From: Gemmatimonadota bacterium
GTDB taxonomy: Bacteria > Gemmatimonadota > Gemmatimonadetes > Longimicrobiales > Gaopeijiaceae
NCBI GenBank assembly: GCA_007121555.1
Contig: SKKH01000100.1
Span: 1-64,000 of the forward strand
Direction: 5' to 3'
Length of the DNA stretch: 64,000 bases
Under the pieces are notes generated by a model. The model made no database searches and was not told the origin of the DNA. It saw only the letters and a list, made by a program, of their open reading frames with translations. This document shows, in pieces, positions 48,643-57,911 of this stretch. The translations under genes were made by a program, and so were the position numbers. Within the stretch, counting starts at the first letter, position 1, and each line of letters opens with the position of its first letter.

Positions 48643-48717
48643 GGGTGTCTCTCCTGTGGAGAAGGTGAAGGGTTCGCGAGCACGGCCCCGGCGAGGGCCG
48701 CTCCGGGGCCGAAGGGA

Positions 48718-48984
48718 TCAGCCTCCCGACACGGGGGGGACCAGGGAGAGCTGACTGCCTGCCGGAATCACCTCCGCCGAACCGACGATCCGGTCACCGG
48801 CCACGACGAGCGACCGTCGAACCAGGGGAGCCAACTCGGGGAGTTCATCCGACACCCGGGCCTTGAGCTCGCTCGCGGCCAATCCATCCGTGCTCCCATC
48901 GAACACCAGGTCGAGTCGGGATCGACCGGCCTGGATCGCCAGATCGCCCGAGAGCTGAATCCGATACGCGGTCTCTGGGGTCAT
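48718..48984 (-). CDS. MoaD/ThiS-family ubiquitin-like protein (C-terminal Gly-Gly)
   Basis: LKARVSDELPELAPLVRRSLVVAGDRIVGSAEVIPAGSQLSLVPPVSGG*; PPVSGG C-terminus. Confidence 0.8.
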   Translation of the reverse strand: MTPETAYRIQLSGDLAIQAGRSRLDLVFDGSTDGLAASELKARVSDELPELAPLVRRSLVVAGDRIVGSAEVIPAGSQLSLVPPVSGG

Positions 48985-49149
48985 GTGAGCGGGGCGGGTC
49001 GGGGTGGATGCGGATCCGGCTCGACGGGGCTCTGCACATACCCGAGCGCGATCGAATTGTGGCGAGATAGGCCACTCACCGTGCCGAAGATGGGTGGCCT
49101 GGGCGGAGTGGCCTTGAGCCCCCGAAGATCCTGCCTCGCCCCCTCCTGC

Positions 49150-49845
49150 TCAGTCCAGCACCGTGCAGATCTCGGGAAACGGCTTCTTGTCGAGGGCCTT
49201 CTTCGGGATCCGGGCATCGGGCGCAGGGAATCCGGCTACCAGGAGGAGGAAGGGGCGCTCCCGCTCCGGACGATCCAGGATCCGGTTGAGGAAGCGCATG
49301 GGGCTGGGCGTGTGGGTCAGGATGGCCAGTCCCGCCTGGTGGAGGGCCGTGATCAGGATCCCGGAGGCGAGTCCCACGGACTCCGTCACGTAGTAGTTCT
49401 TCCGCCGGTTCCCGTCCTCATCCACTCCGTAGCTTTCGGCAAAGACGGCGATGAGCCAGGGCGCCACTTCCAGGAAGGGCTTTCGCGCATCGGTTCCGAG
49501 GGGGGCCAGGGCGTCCAGCCATTCGTCGGGAGCCCGTCCCCCGTAGAATTCCCGTTCCTCCTCTTCCGCAGCCTGCCGGATGCGGGTCTTGATCTCCAGA
49601 TCGCCCACCATCACGAAGTGCCAGGGTTGATGGTTCGCTCCGTTGGGGGCGGTCCCGGCCGCTCGAATGCAGTCTTCGACTACCTCCCGGGGCACCGGCT
49701 CGGGAGAGAAGTCGCGAACGGTCCTTCGCCTCCGGACATCGGCCAGGAAGCTCGCCGCGCGAGCCTTCATCTCCGGCTCGGGCAATCGCTGGTAGCCCTT
49801 CAGTGGAAGGAATTCGGCCTCTGTCGAGTCTGCTGAATGCGCCAT
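49150..49845 (-). CDS. nitroreductase-family protein (iodotyrosine deiodinase-like)
   Basis: [69 protein letters not shown]...[55 protein letters not shown]. Confidence 0.88.
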   Translation of the reverse strand: MAHSADSTEAEFLPLKGYQRLPEPEMKARAASFLADVRRRRTVRDFSPEPVPREVVEDCIRAAGTAPNGANHQPWHFVMVGDLEIKTRIRQAAEEEEREFYGGRAPDEWLDALAPLGTDARKPFLEVAPWLIAVFAESYGVDEDGNRRKNYYVTESVGLASGILITALHQAGLAILTHTPSPMRFLNRILDRPERERPFLLLVAGFPAPDARIPKKALDKKPFPEICTVLD

Positions 49846-49885
49846 GGGGTGACGTGCTCTCGGGTGAAGTCCAAGGAGCTCGGCT

Positions 49886-49929
49886 CGCCGGGTCACGAAT
49901 GCCGCCGAATCTCTGACTCACCACACTAG
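49886..49929 (-). repeat. 44-bp dispersed repeat, right copy (inverted relative to 22877-22920)
   Basis: CGCCGGGTCACGAATGCCGCCGAATCTCTGACTCACCACACTAG; contains the stop codon of the S9 peptidase. Confidence 0.9.
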
Positions 49930-52598
49930 CGTCGGGGACGGCTCTGCTCCACCTCGTTGTTCAGTTCATTGATGTCCACGCTCCAGCGGTGGTCGCCCAG
50001 CAGGTGACGCACGAAGTATTCGGCGCGTTGCCAGAACCAGTAATCACTCATGTCGCCGTAGCCGTGCCGCTGACCGGGATACATGAAGAAGTCGAAGCGC
50101 TTGTTGGCCTTGATCAGCGCCTCGGCCATGCGGAAGGTCCCGGCATGATGCACGTTGTTGTCCACATCTCCCGTCGTCAGCAGAAGGCGCCCCTTCAGGT
50201 TCTGCGCCAGCTCCGAATTCCTGTCGATGGAATACTCGAAGGTGATCTCACCGTCGGCTCCCTGGATCTCCTGCACTCCGTGGTGTTTCTCAGACCAGTT
50301 CTGGTTGTAGACATCGTTGTCGTGATTCCCGGCCGAAGCCACCGCGACCTTGAAGAAGTCCGGGTAGACGAGCATGGCGGCCGTGGACATGAATCCGCCT
50401 CCCGAGTGTCCGTAGATTCCCACACGGTCCACGTCGATGAAGGAGTGGCGGTCGGCGAGCTGCTCGATGGCGACCTTCTTGTCGGCGAGCCCGTAGTCTC
50501 GGAGATTTCCGTACCCGTAGTTGTGGTACCACTTCGAGCGATCCGGATGCCCTCCCCGGTTCCCCACGCTGATCACGATCATCCCGAACTGAGCCAACGC
50601 CTGCTCATTGGGGTTGAGCGAGAAGAACTTGGAGACCGACTCGGTCTGCGGCCCGGGGTAGACGTAGGCGACGATGGGGTAGACCCGGTCCTCATCGAAG
50701 TCGTAGGGCCTGTACATGACGCCGTAGAGGTCCGTGATCCCGTCGGCCGCCTTCACATGGAACGGTTCGGGAAACTCGTACCCCGCCGCGTGGAGGCCGG
50801 AGAGGTCGGCTTCCTCCAGTTCGAGGATCCGAGCCCCGCTGCCGTCGTAGAGTGCGGACTCCGGAGTGGTATCGACCCGCGACCGGTTGCTGACGAAGTA
50901 TCGGCTGGATGGGGAGACCGACATGCGGTGGTCGTAGTCGCCGGGGTTCAGGAGCCGAAGATCGCTGCCATCCGTGCGGACCCTGTACATGTGCTGGTAG
51001 TAGGGGTCCTCTCCCTCCTCACGGGCGTTGGCGCGGAAATAAACGAACCCCTGATCGTCATCGATCCCCATGATCCCACCCACATGCCACGGACCCTCGG
51101 TGAGCCGTGCAACCTCGGAGCCGTCGGGAGCGTGCCGGTAGAGGTGAGCCCAACCGTCCCGCTCGGACCACCAGATCAGGTCTCCATTGGCGAGTCGGCG
51201 GGGAGTCTGGTGCTCCACGTAGGTGTTCAGCCTCTCCTCCACCACGGTCCGCACCTCCTCGGTGGCGGGGTCGAAGACCAGAAGGTCCACTCGGTGCTGG
51301 TTCCGGCTGCGCCGCCAGAAGTAGAGCTCGCTGGACTGGTCTGAAAGCCAGACCGCCCGGGGTGAGTCCTCCGGTTGCTGGTCCACCGGGTCGGGCGCGC
51401 TGAAGAGTCCCATGCGCTGGTCCTTCCATGGGTCGTCATCGACCCGCGTCATCTCGCGGGTCGCCATGTCGAAGACGAGGAGCTCGTCCTGGCTCACGTC
51501 TTCTTCGCCCGGCATGTCGTACTTGTAGCTCTCCAGCTTCGGGCGGTCGTTTCCGACCACGTGGACCACCCAGAGATCCCCCACGTGTCTCCGGTCCCGC
51601 CGGGTCAGGGCGAAGTAGTCGGAGTCGTGTGACCAGGTGATGTTCGAGTTCTGTCGTTTCTCGAACTCCTCCTCCGTCTCCTCGTCATGGTCGCCCCGTC
51701 CCTGGTTGCCGTAGGCGTAGTCCTTCTCTCCATCGAAGGTGAGCTGGATCTCCTCCACCTCGACGTCTTCCTCGGCCTCCTCCGCATCGTCGCCGCTCTT
51801 GCCGCGCCTCGCGTCCAGGATTTTCCGGTAGTCTTCGTAGCTCATCATCCAGAGATTGAAACTCCGGGTGAAGACGACCCACCGTTCGTCAGGAGATACC
51901 GACGCCCAGTCGGGATGGTCGTCGGGATGCTCGTAGTCCTCGAGCTCTCTCAGTTCCCGGGTGGACACATCGTACTCGAAGTAGTGGACCTTCCTGTCCG
52001 ATCGGTCGCTGGTCCGCTCCTCCTGGTCCTCGTCCTGGAGTTCCTCCTCCTCCCTCTGCTCCTCCTCCTCCCTCTGCTCCTCCTCCCTCTCCTTCTCCAG
52101 CGAGGATTCCACCTCGAACTGGAGGAGGTTCTGGCTGATGAAGCGGATGTTCCGGATGGGGAGATGCTGCGCCTTGTAGGGATCGCGAGTGATCCGTGTC
52201 AGCTCGGCAGCGATCCGGTCTCGGTCGAATATGAGCTCCTTGCTGCCGCGATCGGGATCGACCAGGTAGAAGAATTTCCCGTCCGAGGTCTCCCACTCGT
52301 ACCAGAACCGGTCCTCACCGGGAATCCAGTTGGGGCTCACGCTGAGCGAGTGGACCATGTCCCGGATTCGGTAGGGGGCAAAGCGCGCGGCCAGTCGATA
52401 GTTGGCCGAGCCTTCCCCTCCCACACGGGCTTCCTGCGGGGAGGCGTTGGGGATGCTGGTCTGAGCCGAAGCGGGAGCGAAGCCTCCCATCATCAAACCG
52501 ACGAGAAGGAGCCCGGGCAACACAAGGGAGCTCAGGCCCGCACGTCCGTAGCAGGTCGATGAGGGCGAGGAAGAGGCGTGGGATCGATTCGACCGCAT
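49926..52598 (-). CDS. S9 family (DPP-IV/prolyl oligopeptidase-like) secreted peptidase
   Basis: Signal peptide; beta-propeller; RVGIYGHSGGGFMSTAAMLVYPDFFKVAVASAGNHDNDVYNQNWSEKHHG...LLLTTGDVDNNVHHAGTFRMAEAL...YPGQRHGYGD. Confidence 0.93.
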   Translation of the reverse strand: MRSNRSHASSSPSSTCYGRAGLSSLVLPGLLLVGLMMGGFAPASAQTSIPNASPQEARVGGEGSANYRLAARFAPYRIRDMVHSLSVSPNWIPGEDRFWYEWETSDGKFFYLVDPDRGSKELIFDRDRIAAELTRITRDPYKAQHLPIRNIRFISQNLLQFEVESSLEKEREEEQREEEEQREEEELQDEDQEERTSDRSDRKVHYFEYDVSTRELRELEDYEHPDDHPDWASVSPDERWVVFTRSFNLWMMSYEDYRKILDARRGKSGDDAEEAEEDVEVEEIQLTFDGEKDYAYGNQGRGDHDEETEEEFEKRQNSNITWSHDSDYFALTRRDRRHVGDLWVVHVVGNDRPKLESYKYDMPGEEDVSQDELLVFDMATREMTRVDDDPWKDQRMGLFSAPDPVDQQPEDSPRAVWLSDQSSELYFWRRSRNQHRVDLLVFDPATEEVRTVVEERLNTYVEHQTPRRLANGDLIWWSERDGWAHLYRHAPDGSEVARLTEGPWHVGGIMGIDDDQGFVYFRANAREEGEDPYYQHMYRVRTDGSDLRLLNPGDYDHRMSVSPSSRYFVSNRSRVDTTPESALYDGSGARILELEEADLSGLHAAGYEFPEPFHVKAADGITDLYGVMYRPYDFDEDRVYPIVAYVYPGPQTESVSKFFSLNPNEQALAQFGMIVISVGNRGGHPDRSKWYHNYGYGNLRDYGLADKKVAIEQLADRHSFIDVDRVGIYGHSGGGFMSTAAMLVYPDFFKVAVASAGNHDNDVYNQNWSEKHHGVQEIQGADGEITFEYSIDRNSELAQNLKGRLLLTTGDVDNNVHHAGTFRMAEALIKANKRFDFFMYPGQRHGYGDMSDYWFWQRAEYFVRHLLGDHRWSVDINELNNEVEQSRPRR
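52042..52092. repeat. 18-bp in-frame tandem repeat encoding Glu-rich (REEEEQ)n segment
   Basis: TCCTCCTCCTCCCTCTGC x2 (52042-52059, 52060-52077) plus partial third unit; encodes EREEEQREEEEQREEEE. Confidence 0.85.
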
Positions 52599-52824
52599 GG
52601 AGGCCTACCGGGAAAGGGATGGACTTCCCGGGTGACCCGGGACACATGAGGCATCGGGAACGACTCGGATCGCTCACCGCAGCGAGGGTGGGGTTGAGAG
52701 ATGGGGCGACACCCTGCCGATTCCGCATGAAGGCGATTTCGATCCATCCTATGCGCCCTGACCTTACCCCGGCAAGGCACGGGCTCGTGAACAGCCTTCC
52801 AGCGGGCTGGTCTTCGGAAGTGGG

Positions 52825-54498
52825 CTACCCTTCCACCCCTCGGGGCCGCACGGCCGCCTCCGCGCCTCCGAGCCCGGCATCCACCAACACTGCCAGGATC
52901 GCCGCAGGGATGGCTCCGGAGAGGATCATCCAGGGATCCGAGAGGGCGAGGCCCGAGACGATGGGGTCTCCGAGACCCCCCGCGCCGATGAAGGCGGCCA
53001 GGGTGGCGGTTCCCACATTGATCACCGCCGCGGTCCGGACGCCCGCCATGATGACAGGGGCGGCCAGGGGAAGTCGCACATGACGAAGGATCTGGATGGG
53101 GGTCATGCCCAGCGCCCGGGCGGCCCCCACGGCGGCGGGGTCGGCGTCCCGGACCCCACTGTAGGTATTCCGGAGGATGGGGAATAGGGAGTAGAGGAAG
53201 AGGGCCACCACCGCCGGAACCACACCGATCCCGAGGAGGGGGATCATGAAGGCGAGGAGAGCGATGGAGGGGAGGGTCTGGATGACGCCCACGCTCCGGA
53301 TCACCCCTTCGGCGCCCCCGCGACTCCGCTCCAGCGCCAGACCGGCCGGAATGGCCACCAGGATCGCACCCAGCAGGGAGAGCCCTACGAGAAGCAGGTG
53401 GCGGAGGGTCTGCTCCACGGTCTCCCCGCGCCGCTCCCATAGATAGGCGGGGAGGGAGCCGGCTCGCCCTCGCGCCCGGACTCCTTCCCCCTCCACTCGC
53501 TCCAGAAGCCCGACTTCAGCGAGGAGGTCGCCGGCCACCTGCCTCACCGACTCGCCCTCCACCTCCAGACGTCGGTTCAAGTCACGCATGAGCTCCTCGC
53601 TCAACAGGCCGGCCAGCTCGGTCAGGGCGGCCACGGCGGCCGGGTTCTCCAGGGCCATGCGCGGACCCACAAGGGGGGCGGCCTCGTAGGGAGGGAAGAA
53701 CCCCAGGTCGTCCTCCAGCACCACGACCTCGGCTCGGGACAGGAATCCGTCGGTGGAGTAGCCGTCGATCACGTCGACCCGCCCGGCCCGGAGCGCCTCG
53801 TATTTCACCGCCTGCAGGAGGGACCGCGTCTCCCGCAGCTCCAGCCCGTAGGCCCCGGCGAGGCCTGGAAGTCCATCGTCCCGGCCGAGGAAATCGGGCG
53901 AGAAGCCTCCCACCAGTCCTCCTCCCTCTCGGGCGAGGTCGGAGAGAGTGCGCAGGCGGAGGTCCTCGGCCGTCTCCGTGCGCACCGAGACCGCGTAGGT
54001 GTTCTGGAAGCCCAGGGGGGGAAGCCAGCGGATCCCCCAGCGCTCCCGGAACTCCCGGGAGACCCGCCGGAACACCTCCGGTCCGCTTCCGGTGGGCTCC
54101 TCTCCAAGGATCGCCAGGAGCCCTGTGCCCGTGTACTCGGGATACACGTCCACCTCCCCGGACCTGAGCGCTCCGAAGGCCACCTCGGTGGAGCCCAGCC
54201 CCAGTCGCCGACTCACGGTGTGACCTCGGGCCTCCAGGAGCTGCGCGAAGGCCTCGGCCAGAAGGTACGACTCGCCGAAGGGCTTGGAGGCCACGACGAG
54301 GGGACGCTGCCTGCCCGGAGCGGCTTCGACCCCGGCGGTGTCGCCAGCCTGATTGGGAGGCCCCGGCAGCAGGACTCCGGACAGGGCCCGAGTGCCGGCG
54401 GGATCCGGGGCCGATGTGCCGCTGTGGGCCTCGGCCGCGCACACGGCCGGGTCAAGAACGAACAGGATGAGCCAGACGGCGAGGTGGCGCCACCTCAC
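52825..54498 (-). CDS. osmoprotectant (glycine betaine/choline-type) ABC transporter, substrate-binding domain fused to permease
   Basis: LVVASKPFGESYLLAEAFAQLLEARGHTVSRRLGLGSTEVAFGALRSGEVDVYPEYTGTGLLAIL... then TM permease SVGVIQTLPSIALLAFMIPLLGIGVVPAVVALFLYSLFPILRNTYSGVRDADPAAVGAARALGMTPIQILRHVRLPLA. Confidence 0.9.
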   Translation of the reverse strand: MRWRHLAVWLILFVLDPAVCAAEAHSGTSAPDPAGTRALSGVLLPGPPNQAGDTAGVEAAPGRQRPLVVASKPFGESYLLAEAFAQLLEARGHTVSRRLGLGSTEVAFGALRSGEVDVYPEYTGTGLLAILGEEPTGSGPEVFRRVSREFRERWGIRWLPPLGFQNTYAVSVRTETAEDLRLRTLSDLAREGGGLVGGFSPDFLGRDDGLPGLAGAYGLELRETRSLLQAVKYEALRAGRVDVIDGYSTDGFLSRAEVVVLEDDLGFFPPYEAAPLVGPRMALENPAAVAALTELAGLLSEELMRDLNRRLEVEGESVRQVAGDLLAEVGLLERVEGEGVRARGRAGSLPAYLWERRGETVEQTLRHLLLVGLSLLGAILVAIPAGLALERSRGGAEGVIRSVGVIQTLPSIALLAFMIPLLGIGVVPAVVALFLYSLFPILRNTYSGVRDADPAAVGAARALGMTPIQILRHVRLPLAAPVIMAGVRTAAVINVGTATLAAFIGAGGLGDPIVSGLALSDPWMILSGAIPAAILAVLVDAGLGGAEAAVRPRGVEG

Positions 54499-55274
54499 GA
54501 TGACCCTCCTCCGGTGGTGTTTCCGAGGCCTGCCCTGGCGAGGAGCTCTGCGACATAGGGGGTTGCAGGATGCTGGATCAACTCCCGAGGAGGCGCCACC
54601 TGTTCGATCTGTCCATGCTGCAGCACCGCCATCCGATCGGAGAGCTCGAGCGCTTCATGGAGGTCATGGGTCACCAGGACCGAGGTGACGCCCAACTCGG
54701 CCCGGAGTTCCGCGAAGTGGGCACGGACCTCCGCCCGGGTAATCGCATCCAGGGCCCCGAAGGGCTCGTCCAGGAGAATGATCCGGGGCCGGGCCGCGAT
54801 GGCTCGGGCGATGGCGACCCGCTGCCTCTGACCTCCTGACAGCTCACGGGGCCAGCGCTGACCGAAGCGATCCGCAGGCAGGCCCACCTGATCCAGCGCC
54901 TCCCGGGCCAGCTCCTCGGCCTCGGGGAGGCCCAGGAGCCAGGGGACCATGGCGGCGTTCCGAAGCACGTCCCAGTGCGGCATGAGGCCGCCGTCCTGGG
55001 GCACGTACCCGGTGTCGCGACGGAGCTGGATCGGGTCCAGCTCTCGTGCGGCGCGGCCTCCGACCCACACCTCCCCTCCGTCGGGCTCCACCATGCGGTT
55101 GAAGGTGCGCAAGAGCGTGGTCTTCCCGGACCCGCTCTCCCCCACCAGAGCTACGCACTCCCCCTTGGCCACCCCGAGCGACACGCCGGCCAGCGCACAC
55201 ACCTCGCCATACCACTTCTCGACAGAACGGGCTTCGAGCGCGGGTGAATCGACCACCGACGGGGAGGCGGACAT
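54495..55274 (-). CDS. ABC transporter ATP-binding protein (osmoprotectant type)
   Basis: VALVGESGSGKTTLLRTFNRMVEPDGGEV...YVPQDGGLMPHWDVLRNAAM...LSGGQRQRVAIARAIAARPRIILLDEPFGALDAITRAEV. Confidence 0.93.
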   Translation of the reverse strand: MSASPSVVDSPALEARSVEKWYGEVCALAGVSLGVAKGECVALVGESGSGKTTLLRTFNRMVEPDGGEVWVGGRAARELDPIQLRRDTGYVPQDGGLMPHWDVLRNAAMVPWLLGLPEAEELAREALDQVGLPADRFGQRWPRELSGGQRQRVAIARAIAARPRIILLDEPFGALDAITRAEVRAHFAELRAELGVTSVLVTHDLHEALELSDRMAVLQHGQIEQVAPPRELIQHPATPYVAELLARAGLGNTTGGGSS

Positions 55275-55323
55275 CTGAGCCGAGACGGAGGAACGAGGCG
55301 TCGTCAGATCCTGACCGAGGTTC

Positions 55324-56031
55324 TCACCATTGCAGTCGGTTGCGCAACGACATGACTTCGGGGTCCGGTCCCACCTCCAACTCCCTCCGAAGCTGTTCCG
55401 TGTGGAGGTCGGCCTCGCGCAGAGCTCCAGAGCGGTCCCCCGTTCGGACGAGGGCGTGCATGAGCCCCACTCGGATCCGCCCGTTGAGTGGGTCGGCATC
55501 CCGGAGCAAACGCCAGAAGCGCAGGGCCTCGAGGAGATCTTCCGACGTTTCCGCCACCCTGACCAGCGTCTCCAGCGCTTCTATGTAAAGGGCCTGAAAG
55601 CGGGCACGTTTCGAGTCCACCCAGTGCTCGAGTTCGTTGGCGCCCGCGAGGTGGACTCCGTCCAGGAAGAGCCCCGTGTAGAGGGGGATCGCTCCAGCTT
55701 GATCCCTGCGCCCGAGTGCGTCCAGGAATCCTCCCAGGTCGCTCGAGATGACCGCCGGGTTCAATCGGAGTTGAGCCACGCCCAGAATCAGGGAAGGGGT
55801 GCCGAGCATCCGGCGAAGGGTGTGGAGCATCTGTTTGAGCGCTCCCCGGCCTCGCACCTCGTCGCTCTCTCCCCAGAGGAGCGCCAGGAGCTTCACACGA
55901 GCCACTCCCGCTTCGCTCCCGGCAGCCAGGATGGCGAGGAGCAACATTGCCTTCCGATGCTCCATGACCGGCCCGAGCACCCTGTCGTCCTCGGCCAGGG
56001 TGAGTCCGCCGAACACGCTCAGTTGCAACAC
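55324..56031 (-). CDS. BTAD-domain transcriptional regulator (SARP-like)
   Basis: MLQLSVFGGLTLAEDDRVLGPVMEHRKAMLLLAILAAGSEAGVARVKLLALLWGESDEVRGRGALKQMLHTLRRML... Confidence 0.85.
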   Translation of the reverse strand: MLQLSVFGGLTLAEDDRVLGPVMEHRKAMLLLAILAAGSEAGVARVKLLALLWGESDEVRGRGALKQMLHTLRRMLGTPSLILGVAQLRLNPAVISSDLGGFLDALGRRDQAGAIPLYTGLFLDGVHLAGANELEHWVDSKRARFQALYIEALETLVRVAETSEDLLEALRFWRLLRDADPLNGRIRVGLMHALVRTGDRSGALREADLHTEQLRRELEVGPDPEVMSLRNRLQW

Positions 56032-56176
56032 CGTCGGGATCTCTCAGCCAAGTGACCCTCAGATGACTTTTCTGTCACCCGCACCTTGTAATATAGCGTC
56101 CATGACCCCCCGTCACCATCGACTGCGTAGGGGGTCCTTCGGCGCAGTCCCCACCGACTCCCCATAGGAAGCGACC

Positions 56177-56785
56177 ATGCAGAATGTACGTAGCTCAATG
56201 GGTTTGATCATCAGTGGAGTGGTGGTCCTCTTCGGACTGTCTGTGTCCGCCGAGTTGAGCGGCCAGCAGACTCCCCCTACCCTGGTGCCGGGCACGCCTC
56301 AGGCGGTGGATCGCTCGGAGAGGCTCATCCAGGATGTGTGGGAGAAGCTGGAGATGGCCTCGGCCTCGGCTCGGGAGTGGCGAGCCATGGGAAGGAAGAT
56401 CGAACGAGCCGCGGCGCTGCGCGGGGAGGAAGATCCGGAGGTCATCGGTCACCTGAATATGGCGGCGTCCCTTGCCTACGCCGGGGGTGACCGCAGACGG
56501 GCCCGACGGATCCTGGAAGAGATCAGCGAGCGTGCCCAGGACCAGGGAGATGTGATGGCCAGCGCGGACGCGCTGGTGCGAGCGGCCTGGATCGCGATGG
56601 AGCTGAAGGACCAGTCGGCGGCGACCCATCTGTCCCTCAAGGCATTGCGCCTCACCCGTTCGCCCCTTCTCACCCCCGCGCAGAAGGATCTCATCGAAGG
56701 ACGGTTCGCCGGCCCCCCAGACATGCGCACGGCCCTGCTCGCTGGTGAACGTGCTGCGCAGGAGGCTCGCCATCGGCCCCGATAG
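56177..56785 (+). CDS. secreted hypothetical protein with TPR-like helices, divergent from BTAD regulator
   Basis: Signal peptide MQNVRSSMGLIISGVVVLFGLSVSAELSGQQ; helical downstream. Confidence 0.6.
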   Translation: MQNVRSSMGLIISGVVVLFGLSVSAELSGQQTPPTLVPGTPQAVDRSERLIQDVWEKLEMASASAREWRAMGRKIERAAALRGEEDPEVIGHLNMAASLAYAGGDRRRARRILEEISERAQDQGDVMASADALVRAAWIAMELKDQSAATHLSLKALRLTRSPLLTPAQKDLIEGRFAGPPDMRTALLAGERAAQEARHRPR

Positions 56786-56906
56786 ACGGCTGCCCGTTGC
56801 TCTCCACCTCCAGTGGGAACGAAAGTGGCCGTCGCCGGGGAGCCACACCCGACGACGGCCGATCCCACCCTCCAGAGACGTCCGCCTCCGCCCGGCCTCG
56901 ACCACC

Positions 56907-57737
56907 TTACGGAAGCGAGACCTGCAGGTAGACCCCCACGGAAGCGCTCACCAGGTCCCGGTACTCCTTGTCCAGCGGAACCCGGAGGTTCAACCCGGGC
57001 CGGAAGCGACCGAACTGGTAGTCGCCGTTCAGGCCCACCTGGTGAAGGCTGTTCTCGGAGAATCCGTCCTCCTCGGCCGAGACGTCCCAGCGCCCCGTCA
57101 GCCCCCCTCCGAACCGGGCCAGTCCCCTCGGATAGTGGGCCAGGATCCCGTAGTCCAGCGCCGTCATCGTCTCACCCAGCTCGTCGTCCCCTCGCCAGAT
57201 CATCGAGGTCACCCCGGTCCGAGCCTGGAGCTTCACACCGGAATCCAGCGAATGGCTGAAGGTGACGGCACTCGAGAGGGGCACCACGTCCTGCATGAAG
57301 GCCTCGCCCCTGAGGGGGTCGGCGAGGAAGCCCACCACATCGCCGAAGCTGAACTCGTCTGCGGTGGTCAGGGGCAGCCGGGCACCCGCCTCGACCCGGA
57401 CCCGATCGCTGGCCGAGTACTCCATCCCGATGTAGGGATTTCCAAGCACGGCGCCACCCTCGAGCTCCGGAATCGCGGGTCCATCCACCTTCCCGTAGGC
57501 GAATGGGATCTCGGCCACACCCCAGAGCCTCTGCGCCACGGGATACCGGCCGGACGCGTACCAGGCCGTGGAGGGCACGGTGACTTCAAAGGCTTCCACT
57601 TCCGGATGGCTGACCTCCAGCCAGAGACCCTTCTCCGGGGTTCCTGGAAGCAGGTAACTCTGGGCCTGGGCGGGCAGCGGACCGAAGAGAATCGTGCCGA
57701 AGAGGAGGGTGGCCAGACCCGATCGAAGAATGTTCAT
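56907..57737 (-). CDS. outer-membrane beta-barrel-like hypothetical protein
   Basis: Signal peptide MNILRSGLATLLFGTILFGPLPAQAQ; alternating aromatic strands; terminal LVSASVGVYLQVSLP. Confidence 0.6.
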   Translation of the reverse strand: MNILRSGLATLLFGTILFGPLPAQAQSYLLPGTPEKGLWLEVSHPEVEAFEVTVPSTAWYASGRYPVAQRLWGVAEIPFAYGKVDGPAIPELEGGAVLGNPYIGMEYSASDRVRVEAGARLPLTTADEFSFGDVVGFLADPLRGEAFMQDVVPLSSAVTFSHSLDSGVKLQARTGVTSMIWRGDDELGETMTALDYGILAHYPRGLARFGGGLTGRWDVSAEEDGFSENSLHQVGLNGDYQFGRFRPGLNLRVPLDKEYRDLVSASVGVYLQVSLP

Positions 57738-57911
57738 CTCGCGCTCCATCGTCTGCAGGGTGATGGCCGGCAGCGGCCGGCCGGGGCGGGAGTGTGGCGG
57801 TCGCCATCTCCGTGGCACCCAACCGAACGATGAGCCAGGGGGATTACGGACGGATTAAAAGGCTCCTGGAGAAGAATGCAGGGACTCAGGTCCCGGTCTG
57901 CCCGGAGTCCT

